50,314 bases of DNA from Legionellales bacterium. GTDB lineage: Bacteria; Pseudomonadota; Gammaproteobacteria; UBA1113. Below the pieces are notes generated by a model that saw only the letters and a program-made list of their open reading frames with translations, was not told the origin of the DNA and did no database searches. Shown piece by piece: positions 36,371 through 45,079 of this stretch. The stretch spans positions 1-50,314 of the forward strand of contig PAMH01000021.1 of NCBI GenBank assembly GCA_002707205.1. Direction: 5' to 3'. The translations under genes were made by a program, and so were the position numbers. The first letter of the stretch is position 1, and each line of letters opens with the position of its first letter.

Positions 36371-37120
36371 ATGTGGATAGGCATTATTAGTCTATTTCCT
36401 GAAATGTTTGAACCTCTCAATTATGGTATCCCTAGAAAGGCGAAGACCGATAATCTCTACGACCTAGCTTTTATTAATCCTCGCACATTTACAGAAGATA
36501 GACATAACACAGTGGATGATCGCACGTATGGTGGCGGCCCTGGAATGGTCATGATGGCTGAACCGCTATTTCAAGCAGTAAATCATGCAAAAGAAATAGC
36601 GCCGGCCAAGCCTAAAGTGATTTATGTCAGTCCTCAAGGACAAAAATTAACGCAAGAAAAGCTTTTTTCATTGCGTGAAAATAAATCGCTTGTTTTTATG
36701 AATGGGCGCTATGAGGGTGTTGATGAGCGTATTATTGACACTGTAGTCGATGAAGAGATATCTATCGGCGATTATATTTTAAGTGGTGGCGAGTTAGCAA
36801 CAATGGTAATCATTGATGCGCTTGTACGTATTTTACCTGGCGCGCTTGGACATCAAGCATCGGCAGTAGAAGACTCGTTTACGGAAAATCTATTAGATTG
36901 TCCCCACTACACAAGACCGGATACTTGGCGTAATCAACCAGTACCGGGTGTGCTGCTAAGTGGTGACCATGCAGCAATTGCGCGCTGGCGTAAACAACAA
37001 GCGTTAGGCAGAACATGGCTACGCAGACCTGACTTATTGGCTAATTATCCATTAAGCAGTAGTGATAGCTTTTTACTTGAACAGTTTAAACAAGCTTATA
37101 TGAGCAGGAGTAAAGAATGA
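36371..37120 (+). CDS. trmD: tRNA (guanine-N1)-methyltransferase TrmD
   Basis: 249-aa SPOUT methyltransferase that makes m1G37 in tRNAs reading CNN codons and so prevents +1 frameshifts. It starts [20 protein letters not shown]. The trefoil-knot SAM site is around [34 protein letters not shown] (about 110-143). [13 protein letters not shown] (about 50-62) and the catalytic DCPHYTRP (about 176-183) are conserved. It overlaps the rplS start by 4 nt (ATGA). Confidence 0.98.
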   Translation: MWIGIISLFPEMFEPLNYGIPRKAKTDNLYDLAFINPRTFTEDRHNTVDDRTYGGGPGMVMMAEPLFQAVNHAKEIAPAKPKVIYVSPQGQKLTQEKLFSLRENKSLVFMNGRYEGVDERIIDTVVDEEISIGDYILSGGELATMVIIDALVRILPGALGHQASAVEDSFTENLLDCPHYTRPDTWRNQPVPGVLLSGDHAAIARWRKQQALGRTWLRRPDLLANYPLSSSDSFLLEQFKQAYMSRSKE

Positions 37121-37524
37121 GCAAACTAATCAACGAGATTGAAAGTTCTCAACTAAAAAATGATGTACCACATTTTAACCCCGGTGATACAGTTGTTGTT
37201 AATGTTAAAATTAAAGAAGGCAACAATGAAAGAATTCAGGCATTTGAAGGTGTTGTGATTGCTAGACGTAACCGTGGTTTAAACTCTTCATTTACCGTGC
37301 GAAAAATTTCACATGGCGAAGGTGTTGAACGTGTTTTCTTAATTCATAGCCCTATTGTTAAAGATATTACAGTTAAACGTCGTGGTGACGTACGTCGTGC
37401 AAAACTTTACTATTTACGTGATCGTAGTGGACGCTCTGCGCGTATTAAAGAAAAAGTCGGTGCAAAACGTCGTAAGTTTGAAAAAGCAATCGAAGAAGCT
37501 GCGGCAGCTAAAGCAGCTGAGTAA
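37117..37524 (+). CDS. rplS: 50S ribosomal protein L19
   Basis: 135-aa L19, slightly longer than E. coli (115) because of an Ala/Lys-rich tail ([13 protein letters not shown]). Core features are [32 protein letters not shown] and [17 protein letters not shown], then the basic [27 protein letters not shown]19 lies at the 30S-50S interface. Coupled to trmD by an ATGA overlap; a strong terminator ends the operon. Confidence 0.98.
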   Translation: MSKLINEIESSQLKNDVPHFNPGDTVVVNVKIKEGNNERIQAFEGVVIARRNRGLNSSFTVRKISHGEGVERVFLIHSPIVKDITVKRRGDVRRAKLYYLRDRSGRSARIKEKVGAKRRKFEKAIEEAAAAKAAE

Positions 37525-37561
37525 TCATTTTCATCTTTCATGGATGAGATAATTTAATATG

Positions 37562-37590
37562 AAAAGGATGCTTTGCATCCTTTTTTATTT
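37562..37590 (+). terminator. Rho-independent terminator after rplS
   Basis: AAAAGGATGC (37562-37571), loop TTT, GCATCCTTTT (37575-37584), then a T-rich tail. Ends the rpsP-rplS operon. Confidence 0.93.
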
Positions 37591-37718
37591 AATAGTGCTA
37601 AATTTTTTAACATGTGTGTGGTTTTTATCTCTATAAACATACTCAAGTATCTCCAAAATACGACGTTTGTGTTAACGTATCTAATCACAACCAAGCATAA
37701 TAAATTGGACTCAGACAT

Positions 37719-38270
37719 ATGACAATAGAAATTTTTGATCATTTGAAAAAAATTTCAAATAAGTTAGACAAAAGCCTTGAATTGATTGAAGCATTGATTG
37801 AATCATTGATTAACACTACAATAACCCAAGATCCAATGGAAGCAATTAATCCCGCACTTATTTTTTCTTTAAGTCATTTGCAAGATCCAAGGACCAATTC
37901 TCTAATTGGTTCTTTAGCTGAGCTAATAGCACAGCTGAAAAGTGCTTTAACTTCTAGTAAGGAACAAATTGCTCATAACATATCACAAAATAACCCAACA
38001 ATACCGGAAGAATTCTTAAGCCTGCAAGAAATGTATTCTTCAAAAATCAAAGAAATTAATCAAATACTAGGACAGATACGTCAAACTATGCGAAATGAAG
38101 CCCTTAAGTCTTCAAATATTTTCGGCAAAGCTTTTTTATTTCATAACGATATGACAGAACAAGAGGTTGCAGCATTAAAAATGTTTAAAGAAAGCTTTAA
38201 TGAACTATCTAAGTTTCTTTCAACCTCTCAATTTGTTATAGATAAGCCATCATCTAGACCTCGTCTATAA
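37719..38270 (+). CDS. Orphan helical protein, function unknown
   Basis: I do not recognise a family for this 183-aa protein. It looks almost entirely helical, with leucine/isoleucine heptad-like stretches (about 5-30, 60-90, 100-125), no signal peptide, no membrane segment and no catalytic motif. The ribosome site is weak. It is separated from rplS by a terminator and 194 nt, and from the next orphan gene by 46 nt, so the two may be co-transcribed. Composition (Ser, Asn, Lys, Ile) resembles the other orphans in the window. A small effector or accessory protein is possible, as inference only. Confidence 0.65.
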   Translation: MTIEIFDHLKKISNKLDKSLELIEALIESLINTTITQDPMEAINPALIFSLSHLQDPRTNSLIGSLAELIAQLKSALTSSKEQIAHNISQNNPTIPEEFLSLQEMYSSKIKEINQILGQIRQTMRNEALKSSNIFGKAFLFHNDMTEQEVAALKMFKESFNELSKFLSTSQFVIDKPSSRPRL

Positions 38271-38316
38271 CTTAGCGTTATTTTATTTCAACCAATATAA
38301 CAACAAAAGGATACAT

Positions 38317-38892
38317 ATGCTTATTACAGATAGTCAACTACGTGATTTGACCATAATAGAGCTTTTAACAAGCATTAATAAATTACAAACTGATATAAAA
38401 AAAGTTTGTGAGCTAATCACAGAAGATAGATGGGATGGCACAGAGACAGCTAAGCAAATAAGCCAATATGTCAGCAGTATTAGCGACCACATAAAAGCAA
38501 TCACAACAGATTTAAACCAGCCCCCTCAAAATGATGATGATCATAAAGTAAATAATCATTTATTGAATGTCATTCACTGCGCTAAACAATATAATCAGCT
38601 ACATAAAGCTATGCAGGGGCAATTAACTGCTTTTTCTCGTTTTACTTATAGATTTTTTTTCTACTTTAACGCAGAGGTTGAGAACATACCAGCAAAACAG
38701 CAAATGGCTAAGCTAAAAACTTTTATAAAAACATTTAAGCAGTATTGTAAGCTGATAATGATTGATATTACAACTGATCCTACTGGCAAAATAACAACTA
38801 ATCTTGACCAACTTTTAGCAAATTATCAACAACAACCTAGCATGCAGCAAACTGACGAGCAGAAACAAGCATCAAACCACCGAGCTATCTAA
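38317..38892 (+). CDS. Orphan helical protein, function unknown
   Basis: 191-aa protein of no recognised family. The start has AAAGGA 6 nt upstream, a strong site. The sequence is mostly helical; a Phe/Tyr-rich patch (FSRFTYRFFFYFNAEVE, about 107-123) is the only hydrophobic feature. The C-terminus is Gln-rich (NYQQQPSMQQTDEQKQA). There are no catalytic motifs. It follows the other orphan gene by 46 nt and overlaps the end of convergent tatD by 8 nt. The good ribosome site and full-length open frame support a real gene. Confidence 0.68.
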   Translation: MLITDSQLRDLTIIELLTSINKLQTDIKKVCELITEDRWDGTETAKQISQYVSSISDHIKAITTDLNQPPQNDDDHKVNNHLLNVIHCAKQYNQLHKAMQGQLTAFSRFTYRFFFYFNAEVENIPAKQQMAKLKTFIKTFKQYCKLIMIDITTDPTGKITTNLDQLLANYQQQPSMQQTDEQKQASNHRAI

Positions 38893-39652
38893 TAAACAGC
38901 GCATAAAAATTTTGACAGGTGTGTGCGGCGAGTTCTTCAACAGAAACTCCTCGCAGCTGCGCAAGGTATTCAGCAACATAACGCACATATGCCGGCTGAT
39001 TTTGTTTACCTCGCATAGGTACAGGTGCTAAATAAGGCGCGTCCGTTTCAATCAACAGTCGCTCTAATGGCACCTTCTTTGCAACTTCGCGTACATTTTC
39101 AGCATTTTTAAAGGTGACGATACCAGATATGGAAATATAAAAACCCAAATCTAATGCCTGCTGCGCCATTGTCCAATCTTCAGTAAAGCAATGCATGACT
39201 CCACCAACCGCTTGTGCCTGATTATCGCTTAACAGTGCTATAGTATCAGCTTTTGCCTCTCTGGTGTGAATAATCAGCGGCTTATTAAGCGCTTTAGCTA
39301 CGGCAATGTGTGTCTCAAAGCGTGCAAGTTGTGTATCCCGATGTTCTTTGCCGCGGAAGTAATCTAAACCAGTTTCACCGATTGCTATCACTTTTGGGTG
39401 CGCGGCCAATTGACTAAGATGTTCAAAATTTGGATTTTCAGCGAGATCGCTAGGGTGCACACCAACGCTCGCAAAGATCTGCGGGTATTTTTCAGCAATC
39501 TTTATCACGGCATTCACATTTTGCATATCAATACAAACACACAACATTTTTGTAACTTGATTGTCATGCGCATTATGTAAAATATTTTCAAAATTATTAT
39601 CAAACTCGGCTAAATCAAGCTGATCTAAATGGCAGTGTGAGTCTATAAACAT
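38885..39652 (-). CDS. TatD-family metal-dependent hydrolase (YcfH-like)
   Basis: 255-aa TIM-barrel hydrolase. Metal ligands are visible: H6 and H8 in DSHCHLD, Glu in AIGETGLDYF (about 90-99), His in LIIHTREA, His in GVMHCFTE and Asp in LIETDAPYLAPVPMRGKQNQP. YcfH-like members are DNases or deoxyribonucleotide hydrolases. In E. coli and Pseudomonas this gene sits at the end of the holB/pilZ run; here that link is broken by three genes on about 1.8 kb. The end overlaps the orphan gene at 38317-38892. Confidence 0.93.
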   Translation of the reverse strand: MFIDSHCHLDQLDLAEFDNNFENILHNAHDNQVTKMLCVCIDMQNVNAVIKIAEKYPQIFASVGVHPSDLAENPNFEHLSQLAAHPKVIAIGETGLDYFRGKEHRDTQLARFETHIAVAKALNKPLIIHTREAKADTIALLSDNQAQAVGGVMHCFTEDWTMAQQALDLGFYISISGIVTFKNAENVREVAKKVPLERLLIETDAPYLAPVPMRGKQNQPAYVRYVAEYLAQLRGVSVEELAAHTCQNFYALFIR

Positions 39653-39825
39653 ATTATTTACCTTTTATTACATATTTTTGAGTATATCGAAAAGTAGAAT
39701 GTATCGCGAGCTTTTCCTTTGCTCATTCTTGGCAACAATAATCAGCAAAATAAGAGTCGCATTTTGAGGTGCTTTAAGTATATAATCTAACTCATTTCCA
39801 TCATTATTTTATGCTAAGGTACAAA

Positions 39826-40347
39826 ATGAAGACCATAGATATCGCCACATTAAATCAACTTCAAATACCTGTTAATGAACTTGTCATTATTGATATTCGA
39901 ACACCTGACGAATATGCTAAAGTGCACATTCCAAATAGCATCAATATCCCACTAACACAATTATCAACGACTAATTTTACACAATGGCAAAACAAAACCT
40001 TACTTTTTTATTGTAAAGCTGGGCATAGAACACAGCAAGCTGAATCACTGATTGCTCAACTCAATTGCAAAACCATTTTATGTCTACAAGGCGGAATTAA
40101 TGCTTGGCAAAAAGTTGGAAATAAAGTGAATTACAACCCCAAAGCCCCCCTTGAGCTTGTACGACAAGTGCAAATTATCGTGGGTATAATGATATTATTG
40201 GGCGTTACTTTTGCTTATCTCATCTCACCTTATTTTATCATTTTAACTATTTTTGCAGGATTAGGTTTGTTAATGGCTGGGTTAACTGGATTTTGTGGTA
40301 TGGCTAAGTTATTAATGTTCTTGCCTTATAATAAAATCAAGGAATAA
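39826..40347 (+). CDS. Membrane-anchored rhodanese (YgaP-like)
   Basis: Rhodanese domain (about 1-108) with the active-site loop YCKAGHRTQQA carrying the sulfur-accepting Cys, then two hydrophobic helices (about 117-165) of the DUF2892 type found in YgaP. The N-terminal ELVIIDIRTPDEYAKVHIPNSINIPL is the classical CH2A region. I use the ATG at 39826 (173 aa): it has TAAGG at good spacing, while an upstream ATG at 39811 does not. TATAAT (39781-39786) may be its -10 box. The likely role is sulfur or persulfide transfer at the inner membrane. Confidence 0.87.
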   Translation: MKTIDIATLNQLQIPVNELVIIDIRTPDEYAKVHIPNSINIPLTQLSTTNFTQWQNKTLLFYCKAGHRTQQAESLIAQLNCKTILCLQGGINAWQKVGNKVNYNPKAPLELVRQVQIIVGIMILLGVTFAYLISPYFIILTIFAGLGLLMAGLTGFCGMAKLLMFLPYNKIKE

Positions 40348-40484
40348 AATAAAGCCGATATTTTTCACGCCAGATGAGTTTTGTGTTAATCTTAATAAAA
40401 TATGAGTCCTATAATTAGGGTTTTATGCGCTATTTTTAGCCATTTTTATTGACTATATTAGAAAAGCTATATAAGTATAATTTT

Positions 40485-41057
40485 ATGTTAACGATTAGTT
40501 TAAATTTCTCAAGCAAGCAAATTGAAAATCTTAAAAAACTTGCTACAGACTTAAATACATATTTAACAAATTTAAAACCTCATGTTAGTACTTCAACACG
40601 CACAGATTGTTCACTCGATTATGCAACCTGTTTTAATACAGCAGAGAATCCATCAGAAAAGGCGTTTAATTTATTAACAGCTTTTGTTAATCGACTACTA
40701 GCCGAAGATAGGCAAATTCAGCTTAACACATTTTTTCAGCGCGCGCGAGGCTCAACTCGGTCTGAACTTTTCACTCAAAACTATTGCTACCTCCTTGTGC
40801 TCAGCCAGCTTGCTCAATATTGCAAAGAACTTCAAAATGCTGCTCCTTACTTCAAAGATAAAAATTTAATTAATTTTTTATTCACTTTAGGCAAAGAACC
40901 AAGCAGTCAAATCTTAATTAAAAAAATTTCAAAAATAGTTAAGACAAAAATAACAGAGGCTATGCTCGCTTTAAAAGATGATCATGATATCCATTATAAT
41001 CAGTTATCCCATGGGCTTTTACCTGATAAAGATAAACTAAACCAACTAGGTAAATAA
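40485..41057 (+). CDS. Orphan protein, function unknown
   Basis: 190 aa from the ATG at 40485; a TTG at 40449 would add 12 residues and neither start has a clear ribosome site. No family recognised. The sequence is mostly helical, Leu/Asn/Lys-rich, with no signal peptide or membrane helix and four scattered Cys. Upstream TATAAT-like words (about 40469-40480) overlap the start region. It ends 5 nt before the convergent GNAT gene. It lies in the insertion that separates tatD from pilZ. It is weaker than the neighbouring calls, but the frame is open and the composition normal for this genome. Confidence 0.55.
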   Translation: MLTISLNFSSKQIENLKKLATDLNTYLTNLKPHVSTSTRTDCSLDYATCFNTAENPSEKAFNLLTAFVNRLLAEDRQIQLNTFFQRARGSTRSELFTQNYCYLLVLSQLAQYCKELQNAAPYFKDKNLINFLFTLGKEPSSQILIKKISKIVKTKITEAMLALKDDHDIHYNQLSHGLLPDKDKLNQLGK

Positions 41058-41062
41058 AATAT

Positions 41063-41674
41063 TCATAAAGTTTTATACCATAACATTAATCGATTTTTAC
41101 TCTCCGAGACTTCGCCATTGGCTTGTAAGGTTTCCCACGTAAACATGGTTGTAATCGGGTGTTCAAATTGTTTGAAGCTTAAATGTTTCCATATATTTTC
41201 AGTACATTGGTAATTTTCAGGCTTTAAAGGATGCTGCATGTCTCTCATCACGGTTAAAATACAACATTTATTAAAGCCCCATTTTTTTACAAGCAGATCT
41301 TGTGCAGCATATAAGCGTGATGAAATACCATAACCTCGATATTCCCTCTCAAGTAAGATTTCTCCATAATAGTAATAATCTGCTGGTACTTCACCTGACT
41401 CCATGAGTAAATTTGGACAATCATTAATAATATCAGCGTTACTTAGTAAAGGTATACCCGTAGAAATCCCAATAATCTTATTATCATCATAAGCTAAAGC
41501 AAGTGTGGCTTTAGCATCAGTAGTATATAACATCATATAATTTTTTTCGGCTGCCATTGTTCCATAATAAAGATATGGATACTCTTTAAATATACGTAAA
41601 CGCATTTCAGAAACTTTATCAATATAGCTGGCAATCTTAAGACTAGTGATGATTTCAATCCGAATATTTTTCAT
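41063..41674 (-). CDS. GNAT-family N-acetyltransferase
   Basis: 203-aa protein of the GNAT fold. The acetyl-CoA loop is EREYRGYGISSRLY (about 109-122), following the strand YYYYGEILLE; the end has a tail (TMFTWETLQANGEVSESKNRLMLWYKTL). The substrate (amine, amino acid or protein) is unknown. It stands alone on the minus strand between convergent and same-strand genes; 85 nt separate it from pilZ. Confidence 0.82.
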   Translation of the reverse strand: MKNIRIEIITSLKIASYIDKVSEMRLRIFKEYPYLYYGTMAAEKNYMMLYTTDAKATLALAYDDNKIIGISTGIPLLSNADIINDCPNLLMESGEVPADYYYYGEILLEREYRGYGISSRLYAAQDLLVKKWGFNKCCILTVMRDMQHPLKPENYQCTENIWKHLSFKQFEHPITTMFTWETLQANGEVSESKNRLMLWYKTL

Positions 41675-41710
41675 TTAAATTCCTAAAAGCTCCAATAAGC
41701 TATCTATAAA

Positions 41711-41727
41711 TTGATTTGAAAAATCAA
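41711..41727 (-). terminator. Weak AT-rich hairpin after pilZ
   Basis: TTGATTT (41711-41717) pairs with AAATCAA (41721-41727) with a 3-nt loop. On the minus strand it is followed by TTTAT. It could end the mltG-tmk-holB-pilZ transcript, but the stem is all A/T except one G-C pair. Confidence 0.3.
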
Positions 41728-41759
41728 AAAGGTTTTAACTCATTTATAATTCTATTCCA

Positions 41760-42116
41760 TTAAAAAGTTTCGGTAAATCGTTCTGAATCTAACGCACCGG
41801 CAAGATAGGTTTCAATTTGTTTTTTAAACTCAACGGATTCTTCACTAGTAAACTGCACACCAATACCAGAGGGCTTACCACCCTGCGCACAGCTTGGTGT
41901 GATCCAAACAACGGTACCTGCAATAGTAAACTTTTCAGGTTCATCAAGTAATTTGACCATTAAAAAGACTTTATCACCTAAGTGGTAAGTTTTATTCGTT
42001 TTAACAAACAGTCCCCCATTAACAACATATGGCATATAAGCTTGATAAAGTTCATTCTTATCTTTAATATGCAAGAAAAAAATATTATTATTTTTACGTG
42101 CTTGTTTTTCATTCAT
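41760..42116 (-). CDS. pilZ: Type IV pilus PilZ protein
   Basis: PilZ-domain protein of 118 aa, the length of Pseudomonas PilZ, when the ATG at 42116 is used (in-frame upstream ATGs lie inside holB). Landmarks are IKDKNELYQAYMPYVVNGGLFVKT, YHLGDKVFLMVKLLDEPEKFTIAGTVVWITP and GIGVQF. The RxxxR c-di-GMP motif of canonical PilZ domains is missing, as in true PilZ, which instead partners with PilB and FimX. It overlaps the holB end by 8 nt, so it is translated with it. The pil genes it serves lie at 9768-14197. Confidence 0.9.
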   Translation of the reverse strand: MNEKQARKNNNIFFLHIKDKNELYQAYMPYVVNGGLFVKTNKTYHLGDKVFLMVKLLDEPEKFTIAGTVVWITPSCAQGGKPSGIGVQFTSEESVEFKKQIETYLAGALDSERFTETF

Positions 42117-43092
42117 CATCTTCACCATCAATCTCAATTATGACTTGAATTAATGAATCAATCATTAATAACTTATTTAAAGTATAGCCAGTTATTAATA
42201 ATTGATGCATATTAAGTAATACATCATATATTTTATGCAAATGAGGGATATCGCCGCTAATTTTCATGATTGCAGAGGATAATTGGTTCTCAGCACATAT
42301 AATAGTGCCATTTTTATACATAAGTACTAATGCAATCAGATGTTGCAATTGTTTTATTAAGTTAATTGGCTCTAATGTTTCCCAGCGCCTAATGATGACC
42401 TCAGGGTATTGAGACTGCTGAAACATTGATTGTAATTCGTGAGCTAATAACTGATAACTTTTCAGTTGTAGATCGCCCTCAATCAATTTTATAGCTTCTA
42501 ATGGCCTACCATCCATAAACCAAAGTGCTTCTTTAGCTGTTTGTTTATCGTAACCCTGTTGCATGAACCAAGTTAAAATCGATTCATCATGACAAGTAGG
42601 AAAATTAATAAACTGACAACGGCTTTTTATGGTCGGTTTTAATTGTGAACTATTTTCAGTAATTAAAATAAAGTAAGTATTATCAGTGGGTTCTTCTAAA
42701 ACTTTTAATAATGCATTTGCAGCAGCTTGATTCATATATTCAGCTAAAGCAATAATAATGACTTTTTTCCCTGTTGAACAATGACTTTTTTGTTGAAGAA
42801 AAGGCAACAAGGATCTTATTTCATCAACTTTAATAGCTGCTTTGTATTCTAGAATAGAATAATAATCTGGATGTGTTTCTTGTGCAAACCAATGACAAGC
42901 TGGACATTGATGACATGCTTGTTCTAAATTTTGTTGACATAATAACTTTTGGGCTAATGCTTTAGCAAATTCCAATTTTCCTAATCCACTCTCACCTTTT
43001 AACAATAATGCATGTGCTAATTTATTATTGTAAATAGCAGATAAAATATTCTCCCACTGCTGTTGATGCCATGGGTAGTGCTTCAGCATCAT
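42109..43092 (-). CDS. holB: DNA polymerase III delta-prime subunit
   Basis: 327-aa clamp-loader subunit. Walker A is GESGLGKLEF (about 38-47; the family's P-loop is usually non-functional in delta-prime), and the zinc cysteines CHQCPAC lie at about 60-66. VLEEPTDNTYFILITENSSQLKPTIKSRCQ is the sensor and SRC-motif region. The C-terminal third is less conserved. It overlaps tmk by 4 nt (ATGA). With tmk and mltG upstream and pilZ downstream, the order is that of Pseudomonas and relatives. Confidence 0.95.
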   Translation of the reverse strand: MMLKHYPWHQQQWENILSAIYNNKLAHALLLKGESGLGKLEFAKALAQKLLCQQNLEQACHQCPACHWFAQETHPDYYSILEYKAAIKVDEIRSLLPFLQQKSHCSTGKKVIIIALAEYMNQAAANALLKVLEEPTDNTYFILITENSSQLKPTIKSRCQFINFPTCHDESILTWFMQQGYDKQTAKEALWFMDGRPLEAIKLIEGDLQLKSYQLLAHELQSMFQQSQYPEVIIRRWETLEPINLIKQLQHLIALVLMYKNGTIICAENQLSSAIMKISGDIPHLHKIYDVLLNMHQLLITGYTLNKLLMIDSLIQVIIEIDGEDDE

Positions 43093-43721
43093 GCTGCTAT
43101 ACCATAAGTTTGTAGTGCTTGGATAATTTGTGTTTTAACTTGCGCTAGCATGCAATCAGTATTAATTAAAATAAAGCGTTCTGGCTCTGCTTTCGCCCGT
43201 GCTAAATATGATTCTCGAACACGCTCAAAAAAACTTATTGACTCACTTTCAATACGATCTAAATCACCTCGAGTTTGCATGCGCTTCAAACAAACATTAA
43301 TAGGAGCATCCAGTAATAAGGTTAAGCCAGGTTTAAATCCTTGCAACACCCAATCGTCCAATGTTTTTAATCGCTCAACTGCAATTTGACGCCCACCGCT
43401 TTGATAAGCATAACTTGCATCAACAAAACGATCGCTGATAACCCATTGTTGATTTTTAAGTGCCGGTTTTATAACAGATGCAACATGTTGAGCTCTTGCA
43501 GCAAACATCAATAATAACTCAGTTTCATCTGCCATTTTTTCATCGTGGGTGTCTAATAATACTTGACGAATTTTTTCTGCAATTTCAGTACCGCCTGGTT
43601 CTCGGGTTAATAAATAAGATTTTTTTTGCTGCGTAAAGAATTCTTTAATGAACTGAATTGCGGTTGTTTTTCCAACGCCTTCGTTCCCTTCTATACTGAT
43701 AAATTGATGATTATTGATCAC
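43089..43721 (-). CDS. tmk: Thymidylate kinase
   Basis: dTMP to dTDP conversion. 210 aa with P-loop EGNEGVGKTTAI (about 11-22), LTREPGGTEIAEKIR with the LRE-type acceptor region, and ISDRFVDASYAYQSGGR (DRY-type motif, about 93-109). The LID is near RMQTRGDLDRIE. It is 10 nt after mltG and overlaps the holB start, as in E. coli. Confidence 0.97.
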   Translation of the reverse strand: MINNHQFISIEGNEGVGKTTAIQFIKEFFTQQKKSYLLTREPGGTEIAEKIRQVLLDTHDEKMADETELLLMFAARAQHVASVIKPALKNQQWVISDRFVDASYAYQSGGRQIAVERLKTLDDWVLQGFKPGLTLLLDAPINVCLKRMQTRGDLDRIESESISFFERVRESYLARAKAEPERFILINTDCMLAQVKTQIIQALQTYGIAA

Positions 43722-43731
43722 ACTAATTCCT

Positions 43732-44733
43732 TTACTGTTTATCTAAAATATATTTTCTTACAGCTGCATTCTGTTCTTTTAAAGTTTTAGAAAATACATG
43801 GCTGCCATCTCCTTTTGCAACAAAATATAAATACCCATTTAAAATAGGATGTAATGCTGCGTAGATTGATGCCTCATCAGGTAATGCTATAGGTGTTGGT
43901 GGTAATCCTTTTCTCATGTAAGTATTATACGGACTATCAGTTTGTAAATCTTGTTTGCTAATATTTCCTTGATATTTGTCTCCCATACCATAAATTACTG
44001 TTGGATCAATTTGTAATGGCATGCCAATCATTAAACGTTGAGCAATAACACCTGAAATTAAAGGCTTTTCGTTTTCCAACGCTGTTTCTTTTTCAATAAG
44101 TGAAGCAACAATTAATGCTTGGTATGCAGTTTTGTACGGAAGATTGTTATCTCGATTAGCCCACTCACGCGCCAGAATAATTTGCATTTTTTGATACGCT
44201 TTTTGTAAAATCACTTTGTCTGAGATCCCTTTTGCAAAAGCATAAGTGTCAGGATAAAACATCCCCTCTAAGGATGCATGTTTATCATTCAAATGATTAA
44301 AAAATGCCTGTTGATTCTGCTTATTTAATGTATGTTTTAAATAGGGATTTTTACTGATAGCTTGCATCATTTCTTCAAGCGTCCAGCCATCAATAAACGT
44401 GATTTTTCTATGTAATACCGTTCCTTTTGTTAACATATTTAAGACTTGATCATTTGTAGCCCCTCGAGGGAATAAATATTCTCCGGCCTGTAATCTTTGA
44501 CTTTTTCCTTCTAAACGTGCAAATACGACAAATTCAATGGGATGTTTTAACAACCCTAAATTTGAAAAATTTTTTGCAACTTGCGTCAATGAAGTTCCTG
44601 GTAACAATTCATAATAAATATCAACTGTTGTTGGAATCAGAGGTTGATCACTAAAAGTAATAAATCGCCATAAGCAAATAACCAATAAAATGCTAAGCAA
44701 ACTAACTGCAATCAAAACTAATTTTTTTTTCAT
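43732..44733 (-). CDS. mltG: Endolytic murein transglycosylase MltG
   Basis: 333-aa inner-membrane lytic transglycosylase (YceG family) that cuts nascent glycan strands and sets their length. There is one N-terminal membrane helix (about 4-26), then a LysM-like region (about 36-110) and the YceG catalytic domain. The catalytic Glu is in VASLIEKETALENEKP (about 213-228), and IDPTVIYGMGDKYQGNI and ESPYNTY-like DSPYNTYMRKGLPPTPI are conserved. A -10-like TATAAT lies at 44776-44781 on its strand. tmk follows by 10 nt. Confidence 0.95.
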   Translation of the reverse strand: MKKKLVLIAVSLLSILLVICLWRFITFSDQPLIPTTVDIYYELLPGTSLTQVAKNFSNLGLLKHPIEFVVFARLEGKSQRLQAGEYLFPRGATNDQVLNMLTKGTVLHRKITFIDGWTLEEMMQAISKNPYLKHTLNKQNQQAFFNHLNDKHASLEGMFYPDTYAFAKGISDKVILQKAYQKMQIILAREWANRDNNLPYKTAYQALIVASLIEKETALENEKPLISGVIAQRLMIGMPLQIDPTVIYGMGDKYQGNISKQDLQTDSPYNTYMRKGLPPTPIALPDEASIYAALHPILNGYLYFVAKGDGSHVFSKTLKEQNAAVRKYILDKQ

Positions 44734-45079
44734 CAGATATGTACTTTAAGTATATTAATGCATTAAATAATGTTTATTATATCGAATTATCAGCATGATT
44801 GCATGCAGCACGAAAGCTTTGACTTAAGCCTGCCCATAGATTAATAATTATAGTTAATTTATAAGATACCAGAAGAATCGTGATTGGATAATTTTGCACA
44901 AGTCTCTAATATGTAAATTGAAAATAAACCAGAGTGCTGAAATAAAAACCGTCATCTCAGAAAATCTACCATATGGATATCTTTTGCCCATATTTATTTT
45001 AGTAGATTTCCCTGAGACTTAGATTATAAAGAATTTTCCGTTTATAAGTATGTTTTTTTAATCAGTTACTATAATCGAT
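44734..45079. other. 346-nt gap between fabF and mltG
   Basis: No gene is visible, although many gammaproteobacteria have pabC at this position. It holds a long stem-loop near fabF (44955-45017), and a TATAAT box for mltG (44776-44781, minus strand). No remnant of pabC was recognised. The middle, about 44800-44940, shows nothing. Confidence 0.75.
44955..45017 (-). terminator. Long stem-loop after fabF, probable terminator of the fab operon
   Basis: On the minus strand TCTCAG-GG-AAATCTAC pairs with GTAGATTTT-CTGAGA (15 paired positions with one bulge and one G-T pair), with an inner ATATGG/CCATAT helix in the loop. GACGGTTTTTATT follows, giving a U-rich tail. The inner helix makes it more elaborate than a plain terminator. 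Confidence 0.55.
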
